Source: Magnetococcales bacterium
GTDB taxonomy: Bacteria > Pseudomonadota > Magnetococcia > Magnetococcales > JADFYX01
Length of the DNA: 37,181 nucleotides
Reading direction: 5' to 3'
Assembly: GCA_002753565.1 (NCBI GenBank)
Contig: PEAM01000034.1
Span: 1 to 37,181 of the forward strand
This document shows positions 1-8,755 of this stretch, one piece after another. A model generated the notes under the pieces. The model searched no databases. It saw only the letters and a program-made list of their open reading frames with translations, and was not told the origin of the DNA. The position numbers and the translations under genes are program-made. Numbering within the stretch: position 1 is the stretch's first letter; each line of letters begins with the position of its first letter.

Positions 1-408
1 GTGGCGCTGGAGCTTTCGACCATTATGGCCTCCATGGGCTACACAAAGAGTATTGCCGAACCTCCCTTGCAGAGCGGGTATCTCCCTTCGGATCTGGTTC
101 TTAAGGGGCACAATATCTTGAGACTGCTAAATAAACTGCAGACTCGTGCAGGCCTGTTCTCCTCCCGACTGCCCATCCCCCCCCTCCCTGCATCGGTAGA
201 GTCTAACGATATCATGAATGTGATCAATCTTATTCATGCCGAGGTGGTTGCGGTAAAAATCCATTTAGGTATCACCAAACAGTTGGGTGCCTTACCGGTG
301 ACAGATGCCGACCATTACGATGAGACCTATCGACAGCTAAGCTGGATGGAGATGATTATTACCGATTTATTGGAAAATGAGCCCCCCTATGAGGGAGGGG
401 AGAAATGA
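1..408 (+). CDS. Hypothetical protein, probably 3' part of a longer gene
   Basis: The frame is open from the first base and ends with TGA in an ATGA overlap with the next kinase gene. The 135 visible residues look soluble and mostly helical, with no membrane segment or recognised motif. The first codon is GTG, but no upstream sequence is visible, so this is probably the C-terminal part of a larger protein. The ATGA overlap implies translational coupling to the hybrid kinase, so a sensory or accessory role for that kinase is a reasonable inference. I do not recognise the family. Confidence 0.6.
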   Translation: MALELSTIMASMGYTKSIAEPPLQSGYLPSDLVLKGHNILRLLNKLQTRAGLFSSRLPIPPLPASVESNDIMNVINLIHAEVVAVKIHLGITKQLGALPVTDADHYDETYRQLSWMEMIITDLLENEPPYEGGEK

Positions 409-3400
409 AACTTTCCCTACCGATCAAATTTGCCATTCTCTCTCTGTTCATCAGCCTGATCGGCATGATTGGTATTAGCTTGTTTGTTTTCCACAGCTCT
501 GATGTACTGCTGCAAAAGCAGGCATTGGCCCGTTTGGGGGACGACCTGGAGCGTGAAAAAGCGGTCTTTTCCAGCAAGCTGAATGCTGTCGTTCGAGATT
601 TGCAAAACCTGGCTAAGAGTGATGCGATTGAGGGCATTATTCGAGCGACCCGGAATGAGGGGTATGATGAACGAGAAAACATGACCTTGGAACTCTGGAA
701 GGAGCGCCTGGCAAGACGTTTTTCTACCATTATGGAGCAGCGTCTGGAGTATGCCAAAATTCGACTGATCGGCAACCAACCCAGAGGGTTGGAGATGGTT
801 CGGGTGGAGCGATTTGACGACCACATCCGTACCAGCTCTCCCAAAGAGTTGCAGTTCAAGGAAAAACGCCCCTATTTCAGGGAGGCCATCCTGCTGGAAC
901 CCGGAGAGATCTATTTTTCCGATATCACCCTTAACCGGGAGCGCGGCAATGTCACCTTTCCCCCCCAGCCCATGTTACGCCTTGCCATCCCCTTGGAGCA
1001 CTACGCTGGTGAGTCTTTTGGTGTGGTCATCATCAATGTGGATTTTGAGATTTTTTCCGATACCCTGCTGACCCCACCAGAGGGAATTTACTATTTTCTG
1101 GCCAACCGCAACGGTGACTACCTTCTGCACCCTGATAAGGACAAGAGGCTGGCTTTTGAGTTTCGTCGCCAAGCACGTATTGAAGACGATTTTCCTGAGT
1201 ATAGCCAATGGTTGTTGGGTGGTGAGAGCCAGAGGGAAGTTTTTCATGAAATTCTCTCTGAAAAGAAATTGGGGGTTGCCATTACCCATTTTCAATTTGA
1301 CCCCTGGCGACAGAAAAAGGATTTTCTGGCCATGGGAGCCGTCGCCGAACTCTCCCTTATCGAAGAGGGGTCAAATATTCTGCAAACCCGTCTGTTCATC
1401 GTCATTCTCTTCGGGGTCTTACTGGTTCTGTTCATCACCCTAATTATTGCCAAACAGTTAACCCAGCCCATTCGGGCTTTAACCAAGGTGGCGGATCAGG
1501 TAACAGCGGGTAATGAGAGTATCGAAATACCTCTCATCGGCAATGATGAGATTACCGCATTGGGCTACTCATTAAAGACCATGTTGGAACGGTTGTCGGC
1601 CTCACGTCAGGAGTTGGCCCTGCTTAACCGTTCGTTAGAGGATCAGGTTCAGCTTAGAACCCGAGAGCTGAAGGCTGCCAAGGATGACCTGGAATATAAA
1701 AACAGCGCCTTGATAGGGGCCTTGCAGCAGGCGGAAGAGAGTGCTCGATCCAAGAGTGAATTTTTAGCCACCATGAGTCATGAGATCCGTACCCCGATGA
1801 ACGGGGTGTTGGGTATGACCGAAATGTTGATGACCACCCCGCTCAGCTCTCGACAACAGCGCTATGCGGATGTCATCTATCGTTCTGGAGAGTCTTTACT
1901 TACCATCATCAACGATATTCTCGATCTCTCCAAGATCGAAGCCGGAAAGATGGAGCTGATTGAAAAACCTTTCGATCTTCGGGAGATGATTGAGGGGGTT
2001 CTGGACGCCTTTTTTATCGAGTCGGGAAAAAAACAGTTGGATCTGGCTCTGCGTTTCAAGCCGGTGGATGCCCTCTCTGGGGTGGTGGGAGATATCAGCC
2101 GGCTGCGACAGGTTTTAGTCAATTTGGTGGGGAATGCCGTCAAGTTTACCGACAGAGGCAGTATTACCGTCCATGTCATTGAGCAGGAGCGTACGGAGAG
2201 CAATCTGGGGATACGCATTGAAGTGGTGGATACCGGAATCGGTATTCCTGCAGAGATCCAACAGGGTCTGTTTGAACCCTTTGTACAGGGGGATGGCTCC
2301 TCCAGTCGGAGCTTTGGTGGAACCGGATTGGGGCTGGCTATTGTCAAACGGCTGGTCTCTCTTTTGGGGGGGCGTCTGGGTGTGGAGAGTTCGGTGGGTC
2401 AGGGGGCCACATTCTGGTTTGAGATCACGTTTAAACGAGACGATTCGGCTATCTCTGGAAACAATTTTGCCAATCTGGAGGTGATGAGCCGAGGGGCGAT
2501 GCATAACGCACGGGTTCTTGTTGTGGATGATAATCAGATCAACCGGGAGATTGCTCGGGAGTATCTCAACCTATGGGGGTTGGCGTGTGAGGAGGCTGAG
2601 GAGGCTGAGGAGGCCTTGAAAAAACTGACCAAGGCCAACAATGAGCAGAATCGGTTTGGTCTGGTGTTGATGGATCATATGATGCCGGGTATGACCGGGG
2701 TTGAGCTATCGGAAAAGCTCAGTCAAGACCCCCGTTTTTCAGATATTCCCATTATTCTGCTCTCATCGGTGGCTGATCATGAGGAGAGTTTGAGCAACTA
2801 TTCAACGAATCTTCGAGAACTCCTCCGAAAGCCGGTGCGAAAATCGGTATTGTACAACTCTATTTTGACGGTTCTTCAGGGAAAGAAGGGGACGACCAAG
2901 GGTGATCAGGCGGGTGTGTCCATTCCTGACCTGGTACCAGAGGGGGGGGCAGGCTCTTTCTGCAACCTGCTTTTGGTGGAAGATAGCGATATCAACGCCG
3001 AGGTAGCCATCGAAATGCTGCAAAAATTGGGTTACAGCGCCGATTGGGTTGATAATGGAGAGGCGGCTCTTAAACGGTTGGCGGTGCAATCGTACCATCT
3101 GGTGTTGATGGATTGCCATATGCCGGGACTTGACGGTTTTGAGACGACTCAGAAAATCAGAGAGCAGGAGCAGTTGGAAGGAGAAGGGAGACATATCCCC
3201 ATTGTTGCTTTAACCGCCAAAGCCATGGAGGAGGACAGACTGCAGTGTCTGGCGGTTGGCATGGATGACTATCTGGCTAAACCCATTCGAGCCAGACGCC
3301 TGCAGGATATGATCGATAAGTGGTGCAGGCCCGAGAACGAAAGTGAGGCTACGACACCCTCTGTGGACTGGGGGGCGTTGAAGCGTTATCGTCGGGAGGT

Positions 3401-3707
3401 GGGGGCCAGGAGTGATCAAATCATCTCTCGTTTCTTAAAACGTCTGCCCAAGCAGTGTCAGATCATTGAAGATGCTCTGCTGGCCAGGGAGTATCAAGAG
3501 GTTCAACGGGCGGCCCATAAATTGAAAGGGATGGCCAGACAGTTTGGTGGGGTACTTTTGGGCGATCTTTGTCAGCAGATGGAGAACCAGAGCCGGGATG
3601 GATCTTCGGAAGGGTTGGATGGGATACTGCAGAGGCTCAAGAGAGAGGGAGAGTCTTTTTCAAAGGCTCTTAAGTCGGTAATGGGAAGCAAGCGTGATGA
3701 TGGATAG
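405..3707 (+). CDS. Membrane hybrid histidine kinase: Cache-like sensor, HAMP, HisKA, HATPase, REC, REC, HPt
   Basis: This is an 1100-residue sensor kinase. A first membrane helix at about residues 8-29 and a second at about 329-351 enclose a roughly 300-residue periplasmic region resembling a double-Cache ligand sensor. HAMP follows (about 350-400), then HisKA with MSHEIRTPMNG (His near 459). The HATPase has the N box, DTGIGIP and GGTGLGLAI. Two receivers follow (about 702-822 with LMDHMMPGM; about 854-985 with LMDCHMPGLDGF) and an HPt domain with AAHKLKG near 1035. All phosphotransfer residues appear present, so it can run a complete relay on its own or hand phosphate to other receivers. 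The start is set by the ATGA overlap at 405-408 and the GAGGGAGGGGAG ribosome site before it. It overlaps the next kinase by about 11 bases. The ligand cannot be told from sequence. Confidence 0.93.
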   Translation: MKLSLPIKFAILSLFISLIGMIGISLFVFHSSDVLLQKQALARLGDDLEREKAVFSSKLNAVVRDLQNLAKSDAIEGIIRATRNEGYDERENMTLELWKERLARRFSTIMEQRLEYAKIRLIGNQPRGLEMVRVERFDDHIRTSSPKELQFKEKRPYFREAILLEPGEIYFSDITLNRERGNVTFPPQPMLRLAIPLEHYAGESFGVVIINVDFEIFSDTLLTPPEGIYYFLANRNGDYLLHPDKDKRLAFEFRRQARIEDDFPEYSQWLLGGESQREVFHEILSEKKLGVAITHFQFDPWRQKKDFLAMGAVAELSLIEEGSNILQTRLFIVILFGVLLVLFITLIIAKQLTQPIRALTKVADQVTAGNESIEIPLIGNDEITALGYSLKTMLERLSASRQELALLNRSLEDQVQLRTRELKAAKDDLEYKNSALIGALQQAEESARSKSEFLATMSHEIRTPMNGVLGMTEMLMTTPLSSRQQRYADVIYRSGESLLTIINDILDLSKIEAGKMELIEKPFDLREMIEGVLDAFFIESGKKQLDLALRFKPVDALSGVVGDISRLRQVLVNLVGNAVKFTDRGSITVHVIEQERTESNLGIRIEVVDTGIGIPAEIQQGLFEPFVQGDGSSSRSFGGTGLGLAIVKRLVSLLGGRLGVESSVGQGATFWFEITFKRDDSAISGNNFANLEVMSRGAMHNARVLVVDDNQINREIAREYLNLWGLACEEAEEAEEALKKLTKANNEQNRFGLVLMDHMMPGMTGVELSEKLSQDPRFSDIPIILLSSVADHEESLSNYSTNLRELLRKPVRKSVLYNSILTVLQGKKGTTKGDQAGVSIPDLVPEGGAGSFCNLLLVEDSDINAEVAIEMLQKLGYSADWVDNGEAALKRLAVQSYHLVLMDCHMPGLDGFETTQKIREQEQLEGEGRHIPIVALTAKAMEEDRLQCLAVGMDDYLAKPIRARRLQDMIDKWCRPENESEATTPSVDWGALKRYRREVGARSDQIISRFLKRLPKQCQIIEDALLAREYQEVQRAAHKLKGMARQFGGVLLGDLCQQMENQSRDGSSEGLDGILQRLKREGESFSKALKSVMGSKRDDG
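2942..2949 (+). repeat. G8 homopolymer inside kinase gene
   Basis: Eight consecutive G bases encode part of a Glu-Gly-Gly linker between the two receiver domains of the upstream hybrid kinase. A one-base slip would truncate the protein before the second receiver and HPt. Confidence 0.85.
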
Positions 3708-6700
3708 TTCGGTCAAAAATGCCGAGATGATTCTGGTGGTGGATGATGATGAGGATTTCCGAGACTCTCTTGCTGGCTTTCTTGAGACACAGGGCTATGT
3801 AACCCAGGAGGCCGAGGGGGGGGCTCAGGCGTTACTGTTGTGCCAAGAGCGGTTGCCGGATCTGATTCTTCTCGATGCAGAGATGCCGGGTCTGGATGGA
3901 TTCAGCCTCTGTTCCCAGCTCTCCAAGGCGGCCAAAACCGCTACCATTCCCATCATCATGATTACCGGTCTGGACGATGCGGAATCTGTGGATAAAGCCT
4001 TTGATGCAGGGGCCGAAGAGTATATCACCAAGCCGGTAAACTGGTCGGTATTGCGGCTGCGCATTCATCGCATTATCGAGCGAAAAAAGTTGCAGGCACA
4101 GCAGTTGATCTATGCCAGTGCGTTTGAGCAGAGTCCTGCCAGCATCATGATTACCGACCTGAACGGGATCATCCAACATGTCAACCCCTCCTTTCTGAGA
4201 ATATCCGGCTATAGTAAAGCGGAGGTGGTGGGGAGAAAACCCAGTTTTTTACGCTCTGGCAAGACCCCTCTCTCTGTTTATCAACAGTTATGGGAGACTA
4301 TTACCCATGGCAAGCTCTGGCATGGAGAGTTTGTTAATCGAAAGAAAAATAAAGAAATATTTATTGAGTCGGCATTAATTGTTCCCATACGGGATCAGTT
4401 TGGTGTCATGACCCATTATCTGGCCTCCAAATCGGATATCACCTCACAACGGCGTGCAGAGATGTTGCTGGAACAGAGCCGCAGGGATCTGGCTAAAGCT
4501 CAGGAGGTCTCTCATACGGGGAGTTGGGCGTGGAACCTGGAAGACGATCGGCTCTCCTGGTCCGATGAGATGTTCAATATCTGTCGTCTCAATCCTCAAA
4601 GCTATCAACCCACCTACAGCGGTTATCTGCAACGGGTCCATGATGAGGACAGAGGCTCACTCAAAGAGGCCGTCAACCGGACCATGGTCTCCCCTTTTCC
4701 GCCCTTCAGAAACGAACACCGGATCAACTGCGACGACGGGGAGGTGTTGTGGGTTGAGACACGGGGAGAGATGGAAAATCAAGCGCAGGGGGAGGGGATG
4801 CAGTTAGTTGGGACCCTGGCTGATATTACCGAACGCAAACAGCGAGAGAAGGCGCTTCAAGAGAGTCAAGAGCAGTATAGAAAACTGTTGGAGACCTCGC
4901 AATTTGTCCCGTGGGAGTTGGATCTGACTACCAACTGTTTCACCTATATGGGGCCACAGATTTTTGACCTGCTGGGGAATCAACCAGAAGAGTGGCTGGA
5001 TATCGACTATTGGCTCAGTCGGGTTCATCCGGACGATCGGGAACGGGCCAATCAGATATGTTCGGTAGCAACCGCCCAGGGGGAGGACCACGATTTTGAA
5101 TACCGTATGATCGCCAAGGATGGTCGTACCATCTGGATTCGGGATGTGGTGACGGTGGTTCATCAGAGGGATCGGGTGGTTGGTCTGCGCGGTTTTTTTA
5201 TTGATATTACCGTCCAGAAAACTGGAGAAATAGAGCTTCGGCAGACCATGGAGCTGTTAAAGAAAAATGAACATCAACTCCAGGCCATTTTGTCCAACAC
5301 TTCTGCGCTTGTGTTTCTTAAAGATCTCCAAGGCCGATATCTTCTGATCAATCGACGTTTTGAGTCGCTGTTTCACGTGAGCAATGAGGAGATCCAGGGA
5401 AAAACGGTCTTTGATCTCTACCCCCCTCAAGCGGCGAAGGCTCTCCACGAAAATGATCAGAAAATCATTCGAAACGGTCACTCCATGGAGATGGAGGAGA
5501 TCATTCCCCAGGATGATGGTATCCATACCTATCTATCGGTTAAATTTCCACTCTATGACGAGCATAAGACCATTTTTGCCTTGGGTGGCATCGCTACCGA
5601 TATCACCGATCGAAAAGTAGCTGAGTTAAAACTCAAAAAAGCCAAACAGAATGCCGAACTGGCTAATCAGGCCAAGAGTCAGTTTCTGGCGGCCATGAGT
5701 CACGATATTCGAACCCCCATGAATGCCATTTTGGGTATGGGAGAGATTCTGGCTGAAAGCGGGCTTACCGCTAAACAGCGGCAGTATTTAAATGTGTTGA
5801 CCCATGCGGGGGAGGGGTTGCTTGCTCTGATCAACGATATTCTCGATCTCTCCAAGATTGAGGCCGGCCAACTGCAGATGGAGACCGTCTCTTTCGACCT
5901 CTATGATCTGGTAGAGGGCGCCGGACAGATTCTTCAGCACAAGGCGGCACAAAAACAGATTGAACTGACACTGGCTATTCATCCAGACACCCCCCACGAG
6001 GTGATGGGTGATCCACAGCGACTCAGGCAGATCTTACTGAACTTATTGGGAAATGCCATCAAGTTTACCCCAGAGGGCAGCATTGATCTCAGTATGGCAC
6101 CTCAACAGGGGGATCTGGTACGGTTTGTTGTTTCGGATACGGGTATCGGTATACCCAAAGAGAAATTTACCGATATTTTCCGCTCCTTCACCCAGGCCGA
6201 GACCTCAACGACCCGTCGCTTTGGTGGCTCGGGTTTGGGGTTGGCAATCTGCGCTCAACTGGTCGAAAAAATGGGCGGGGAAATCTGGGTTGAGAGCGAG
6301 CTGGGGGTGGGGAGCCGTTTTTTCTTTGAGGCCCGCCTGCCTCGGTCCGGTGACGCCCTGTCGGATGAGCATTTAACCCATGTTGTTCGGCAGTCGGAGC
6401 CACGTCTCGACTCCCTTGCGGAGTCGACCAAAAGAGGCGCCCTGAAAATTTTAATGGTGGATGATGCCGAGGATAATCTTTTTGTTTTGTCGGCATTTCT
6501 GGAGAATACGCCCCATGAAATCGAGATTGCCAAGAACGGTTTGTTAGCTTTGGAGGCCTTTAAAACCGGAGAGTTCGACCTGATATTGATGGATATGATG
6601 ATGCCGGTCATGGATGGCTATGAGGCGACCAAACAGATTCGGGCGTGGGAACAGCGCCACGACTGGAACCGGACACCCGTTGTCGCTTTAACGGCTAACG

Positions 6701-6825
6701 TCATGCGGGAGAGTGTCAGCATGACCCTGGAGGCGGGTTGCGACCTCTATCTTTCCAAACCGATTCGCAAAGCCTATCTGTTGGAGGTAATCGGTCGTTT
6801 TACCGCTCTGGAGGGTTCAACCTAG
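3697..6825 (+). CDS. Soluble hybrid histidine kinase: REC, four PAS, HisKA, HATPase, REC
   Basis: This is a cytoplasmic protein of about 1042 residues with no membrane helix. An N-terminal receiver (residues about 10-130, LLDAEMPGLDGF, KPVNWSVLR) is followed by four PAS domains (about 142-250, 270-380, 395-510, 525-640). HisKA has MSHDIRTPMNA, with Asp where Glu is usual after the His near 670. The HATPase has DTGIGIP and GGSGLGLAI, and the C-terminal receiver has LMDMMMPVMDGY. There is no HPt, so onward transfer probably uses an HPt from another protein, such as the kinase encoded just upstream. The start is one of GTG 3694, ATG 3697 or ATG 3700. All overlap the end of the previous gene, and GGGAAG lies a few bases before. 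The N-terminal receiver suggests this kinase is itself controlled by phosphorylation. Confidence 0.92.
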   Translation: MMDSSVKNAEMILVVDDDEDFRDSLAGFLETQGYVTQEAEGGAQALLLCQERLPDLILLDAEMPGLDGFSLCSQLSKAAKTATIPIIMITGLDDAESVDKAFDAGAEEYITKPVNWSVLRLRIHRIIERKKLQAQQLIYASAFEQSPASIMITDLNGIIQHVNPSFLRISGYSKAEVVGRKPSFLRSGKTPLSVYQQLWETITHGKLWHGEFVNRKKNKEIFIESALIVPIRDQFGVMTHYLASKSDITSQRRAEMLLEQSRRDLAKAQEVSHTGSWAWNLEDDRLSWSDEMFNICRLNPQSYQPTYSGYLQRVHDEDRGSLKEAVNRTMVSPFPPFRNEHRINCDDGEVLWVETRGEMENQAQGEGMQLVGTLADITERKQREKALQESQEQYRKLLETSQFVPWELDLTTNCFTYMGPQIFDLLGNQPEEWLDIDYWLSRVHPDDRERANQICSVATAQGEDHDFEYRMIAKDGRTIWIRDVVTVVHQRDRVVGLRGFFIDITVQKTGEIELRQTMELLKKNEHQLQAILSNTSALVFLKDLQGRYLLINRRFESLFHVSNEEIQGKTVFDLYPPQAAKALHENDQKIIRNGHSMEMEEIIPQDDGIHTYLSVKFPLYDEHKTIFALGGIATDITDRKVAELKLKKAKQNAELANQAKSQFLAAMSHDIRTPMNAILGMGEILAESGLTAKQRQYLNVLTHAGEGLLALINDILDLSKIEAGQLQMETVSFDLYDLVEGAGQILQHKAAQKQIELTLAIHPDTPHEVMGDPQRLRQILLNLLGNAIKFTPEGSIDLSMAPQQGDLVRFVVSDTGIGIPKEKFTDIFRSFTQAETSTTRRFGGSGLGLAICAQLVEKMGGEIWVESELGVGSRFFFEARLPRSGDALSDEHLTHVVRQSEPRLDSLAESTKRGALKILMVDDAEDNLFVLSAFLENTPHEIEIAKNGLLALEAFKTGEFDLILMDMMMPVMDGYEATKQIRAWEQRHDWNRTPVVALTANVMRESVSMTLEAGCDLYLSKPIRKAYLLEVIGRFTALEGST
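3816..3823 (+). repeat. G8 homopolymer inside kinase gene
   Basis: Eight consecutive G bases lie in the N-terminal receiver of the soluble hybrid kinase, around residue 40. A slip would remove nearly all of the protein. Confidence 0.85.
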
Positions 6826-6886
6826 AAATGGGTCAAAAGACAAGCAAGATATGCAAGTTATTATTGCTAGACTCCTTAAATGTTGG

Positions 6887-6912
6887 GACCCAGGGATGGC
6901 CCCCCCCTGGTC
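6887..6912. terminator. Weak hairpin between convergent genes
   Basis: GACC-C-AGGG can pair with CCCT-GGTC across an 9-base loop, with one bulged C. It lies in the 85-base gap between the convergent kinase and GGDEF-EAL genes and overlaps the stop codon of the latter. No T-run follows on either strand, so intrinsic termination is doubtful. Confidence 0.25.
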
Positions 6913-8755
6913 AACGTTTCTGGGTGGGGAGGCCCGAAAAATGGTGTATGGCCTGCTTGCCAGCCTCTGGGGCGTCGATTCCACCCAGTGGGATATCCCC
7001 TTGGAGTAGTTTTTGAAAGGCCTTCTGACCCAGTGGTGGGCTGAAGATGAACCCCTGCACCTCTTTACCCCCCAGTTTTCTCAAGGTTTGCAGCTGCTGC
7101 CTGTTTTCCACCCCCTCGGTGACAACATGAAGGCCCAGCTGCTTGGCCATGGAGATGATGGCTGAGATGAAAGCAGAGTTATTCGGGTGCTGTTCCAGGT
7201 TGTTGATAAAAGAACGGTCAATTTTAAGAGCCTGGATGGGCAGATGTTTCAGCATGGCCAACGAGGAGTAGCCGGTACCAAAATCGTCCATAAAAATGGT
7301 CACACCCAACGCTCTGAGCTGGGTGAGGATGGCGGAGGCCTGCTCCAGGTTGTCCATCATCATACTTTCGGTAATTTCCAACTCCAGACTGTGGGCCGGA
7401 AAGCCGGTCTCTGTCAGGGTGTCTTCCACCAGCACAACCAACTGCTCCTTATCCCGAAACTGGAGGGTAGAAAGGTTAACCGCCAGCTTAAGCTCCGTAT
7501 ACCCGGACGCTATCCAGTGGGCGGCATCCTGGCAGGCGGTACGAAGAACCCAAGCCCCAATTTGGATGATCAGGCCGGTCTCTTCGGCCAGGGGGATGAA
7601 ATCTTTGGGGAATAGGATGCCCTCCTCAGGGTGGTCCCACCGAACCAGGGCCTCCATACCGATAATCTTGTTGGTGTTGAGGTCGATTTTGGGTTGATAG
7701 TCCAAGAAAAAGCGACTGTGATGGAGAGCGTGGCGCATCTCTCCTTCCATTTGCAGGCGACGCCGGACTTTTTGGTTGATGTCGGATGAAAAAAACTGAA
7801 ACGCATTACGACCGGACTCTTTGGCCTGGTACATGGCACTATCGGCATTTTTGATCAGATCTTCTGCGGTTGTGCCGTCATTGGGATAGATGGCCACACC
7901 CACACTGCTGGAAATACCCACCTCCTGTTGTTTCAACTTGAAAGGGAGGCTCATCTGCTCAAGGATTTTGCGGGCAACCAGATCGGCCATGGAGAGGTGC
8001 ATGATATTGGGCAGAATGACGGTAAACTCATCGCCACCCAACCGGGCGATGGTATCGGACTGCCGAACCACATGGCTCAGACGTTCTGCGGCCATGATCA
8101 GGAGCTCGTCCCCCGCATCATGGCCCAGGGTATCGTTGACCCATTTGAAGCGATCCAGGTCGATAAACATCAGGGCAAAGGTTTGGGCGGTGCGGTTGGA
8201 TTGGAGGATTGCCTGCTGCAACCGGTCTTGGAACAGTTTGCGGTTGGGGAGTTTGGTCAGCTCATCAAATTCGGCCTGTTCTCGGAGTCGATGCTCCAAC
8301 AGTTCCCGTTCCTGGATCTCCTGCAGCAGTCTGGCATTACTTTTTTCCAGCTCATCTCGCTGTTTTTTGATCTCCAGATGGGTCTTCACCCGTGCCCGAA
8401 CCACCGATGGGTTGACCGGCTTGGTAATAAAATCGACTGCTCCAACGGCAAAGCCTTGGGTCTCTGCCTCCGGGTCCTCTTTTCCCGTGACAAAAATAAT
8501 GGGGATATCACGGCATTTTCTATCGGCTTGCAATATGGTACAGACATCCAGCCCGTCCATCTCCGGCATGACGATATCCAATAGGATCAGGTCGGGTTGG
8601 TTGTTGGCGACACTCTCGAGCGCATCCTTGCCGTTGGTGGCAAAATAGACCTGATATTGATCTCGGAGGATTTTATTGAGAATTTGAATGTTTTCCGGTA
8701 AATCATCCACCACCAGAATGGTTCTGATGACTGGTGAATTGTTGTCGTTGCTCAT
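6911..8755 (-). CDS. Response regulator REC-GGDEF-EAL (c-di-GMP synthesis and breakdown)
   Basis: This 614-residue regulator could both make and hydrolyse c-di-GMP. The receiver covers about residues 10-130 (DD pair, Asp60 in LILLDIVMPEMDG, KPVNPSVVRARV). A short coiled coil leads to the GGDEF domain, with an intact RLGGDEFTVIL and an RQSD product-inhibition site five residues before it. The EAL domain from about 365 shows MEALVRW, ELEITESMMM, MDDFGTGYSSL, KIDRSFI and TEGVE, so both catalytic sites look intact. I chose ATG 8755 because it forms an ATGA overlap with the upstream hybrid kinase; the frame stays open further upstream, but that part lies inside the kinase gene. It is the last gene of the operon. 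Receiver phosphorylation probably sets the synthesis/breakdown balance. Confidence 0.94.
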   Translation of the reverse strand: MSNDNNSPVIRTILVVDDLPENIQILNKILRDQYQVYFATNGKDALESVANNQPDLILLDIVMPEMDGLDVCTILQADRKCRDIPIIFVTGKEDPEAETQGFAVGAVDFITKPVNPSVVRARVKTHLEIKKQRDELEKSNARLLQEIQERELLEHRLREQAEFDELTKLPNRKLFQDRLQQAILQSNRTAQTFALMFIDLDRFKWVNDTLGHDAGDELLIMAAERLSHVVRQSDTIARLGGDEFTVILPNIMHLSMADLVARKILEQMSLPFKLKQQEVGISSSVGVAIYPNDGTTAEDLIKNADSAMYQAKESGRNAFQFFSSDINQKVRRRLQMEGEMRHALHHSRFFLDYQPKIDLNTNKIIGMEALVRWDHPEEGILFPKDFIPLAEETGLIIQIGAWVLRTACQDAAHWIASGYTELKLAVNLSTLQFRDKEQLVVLVEDTLTETGFPAHSLELEITESMMMDNLEQASAILTQLRALGVTIFMDDFGTGYSSLAMLKHLPIQALKIDRSFINNLEQHPNNSAFISAIISMAKQLGLHVVTEGVENRQQLQTLRKLGGKEVQGFIFSPPLGQKAFQKLLQGDIPLGGIDAPEAGKQAIHHFSGLPTQKR

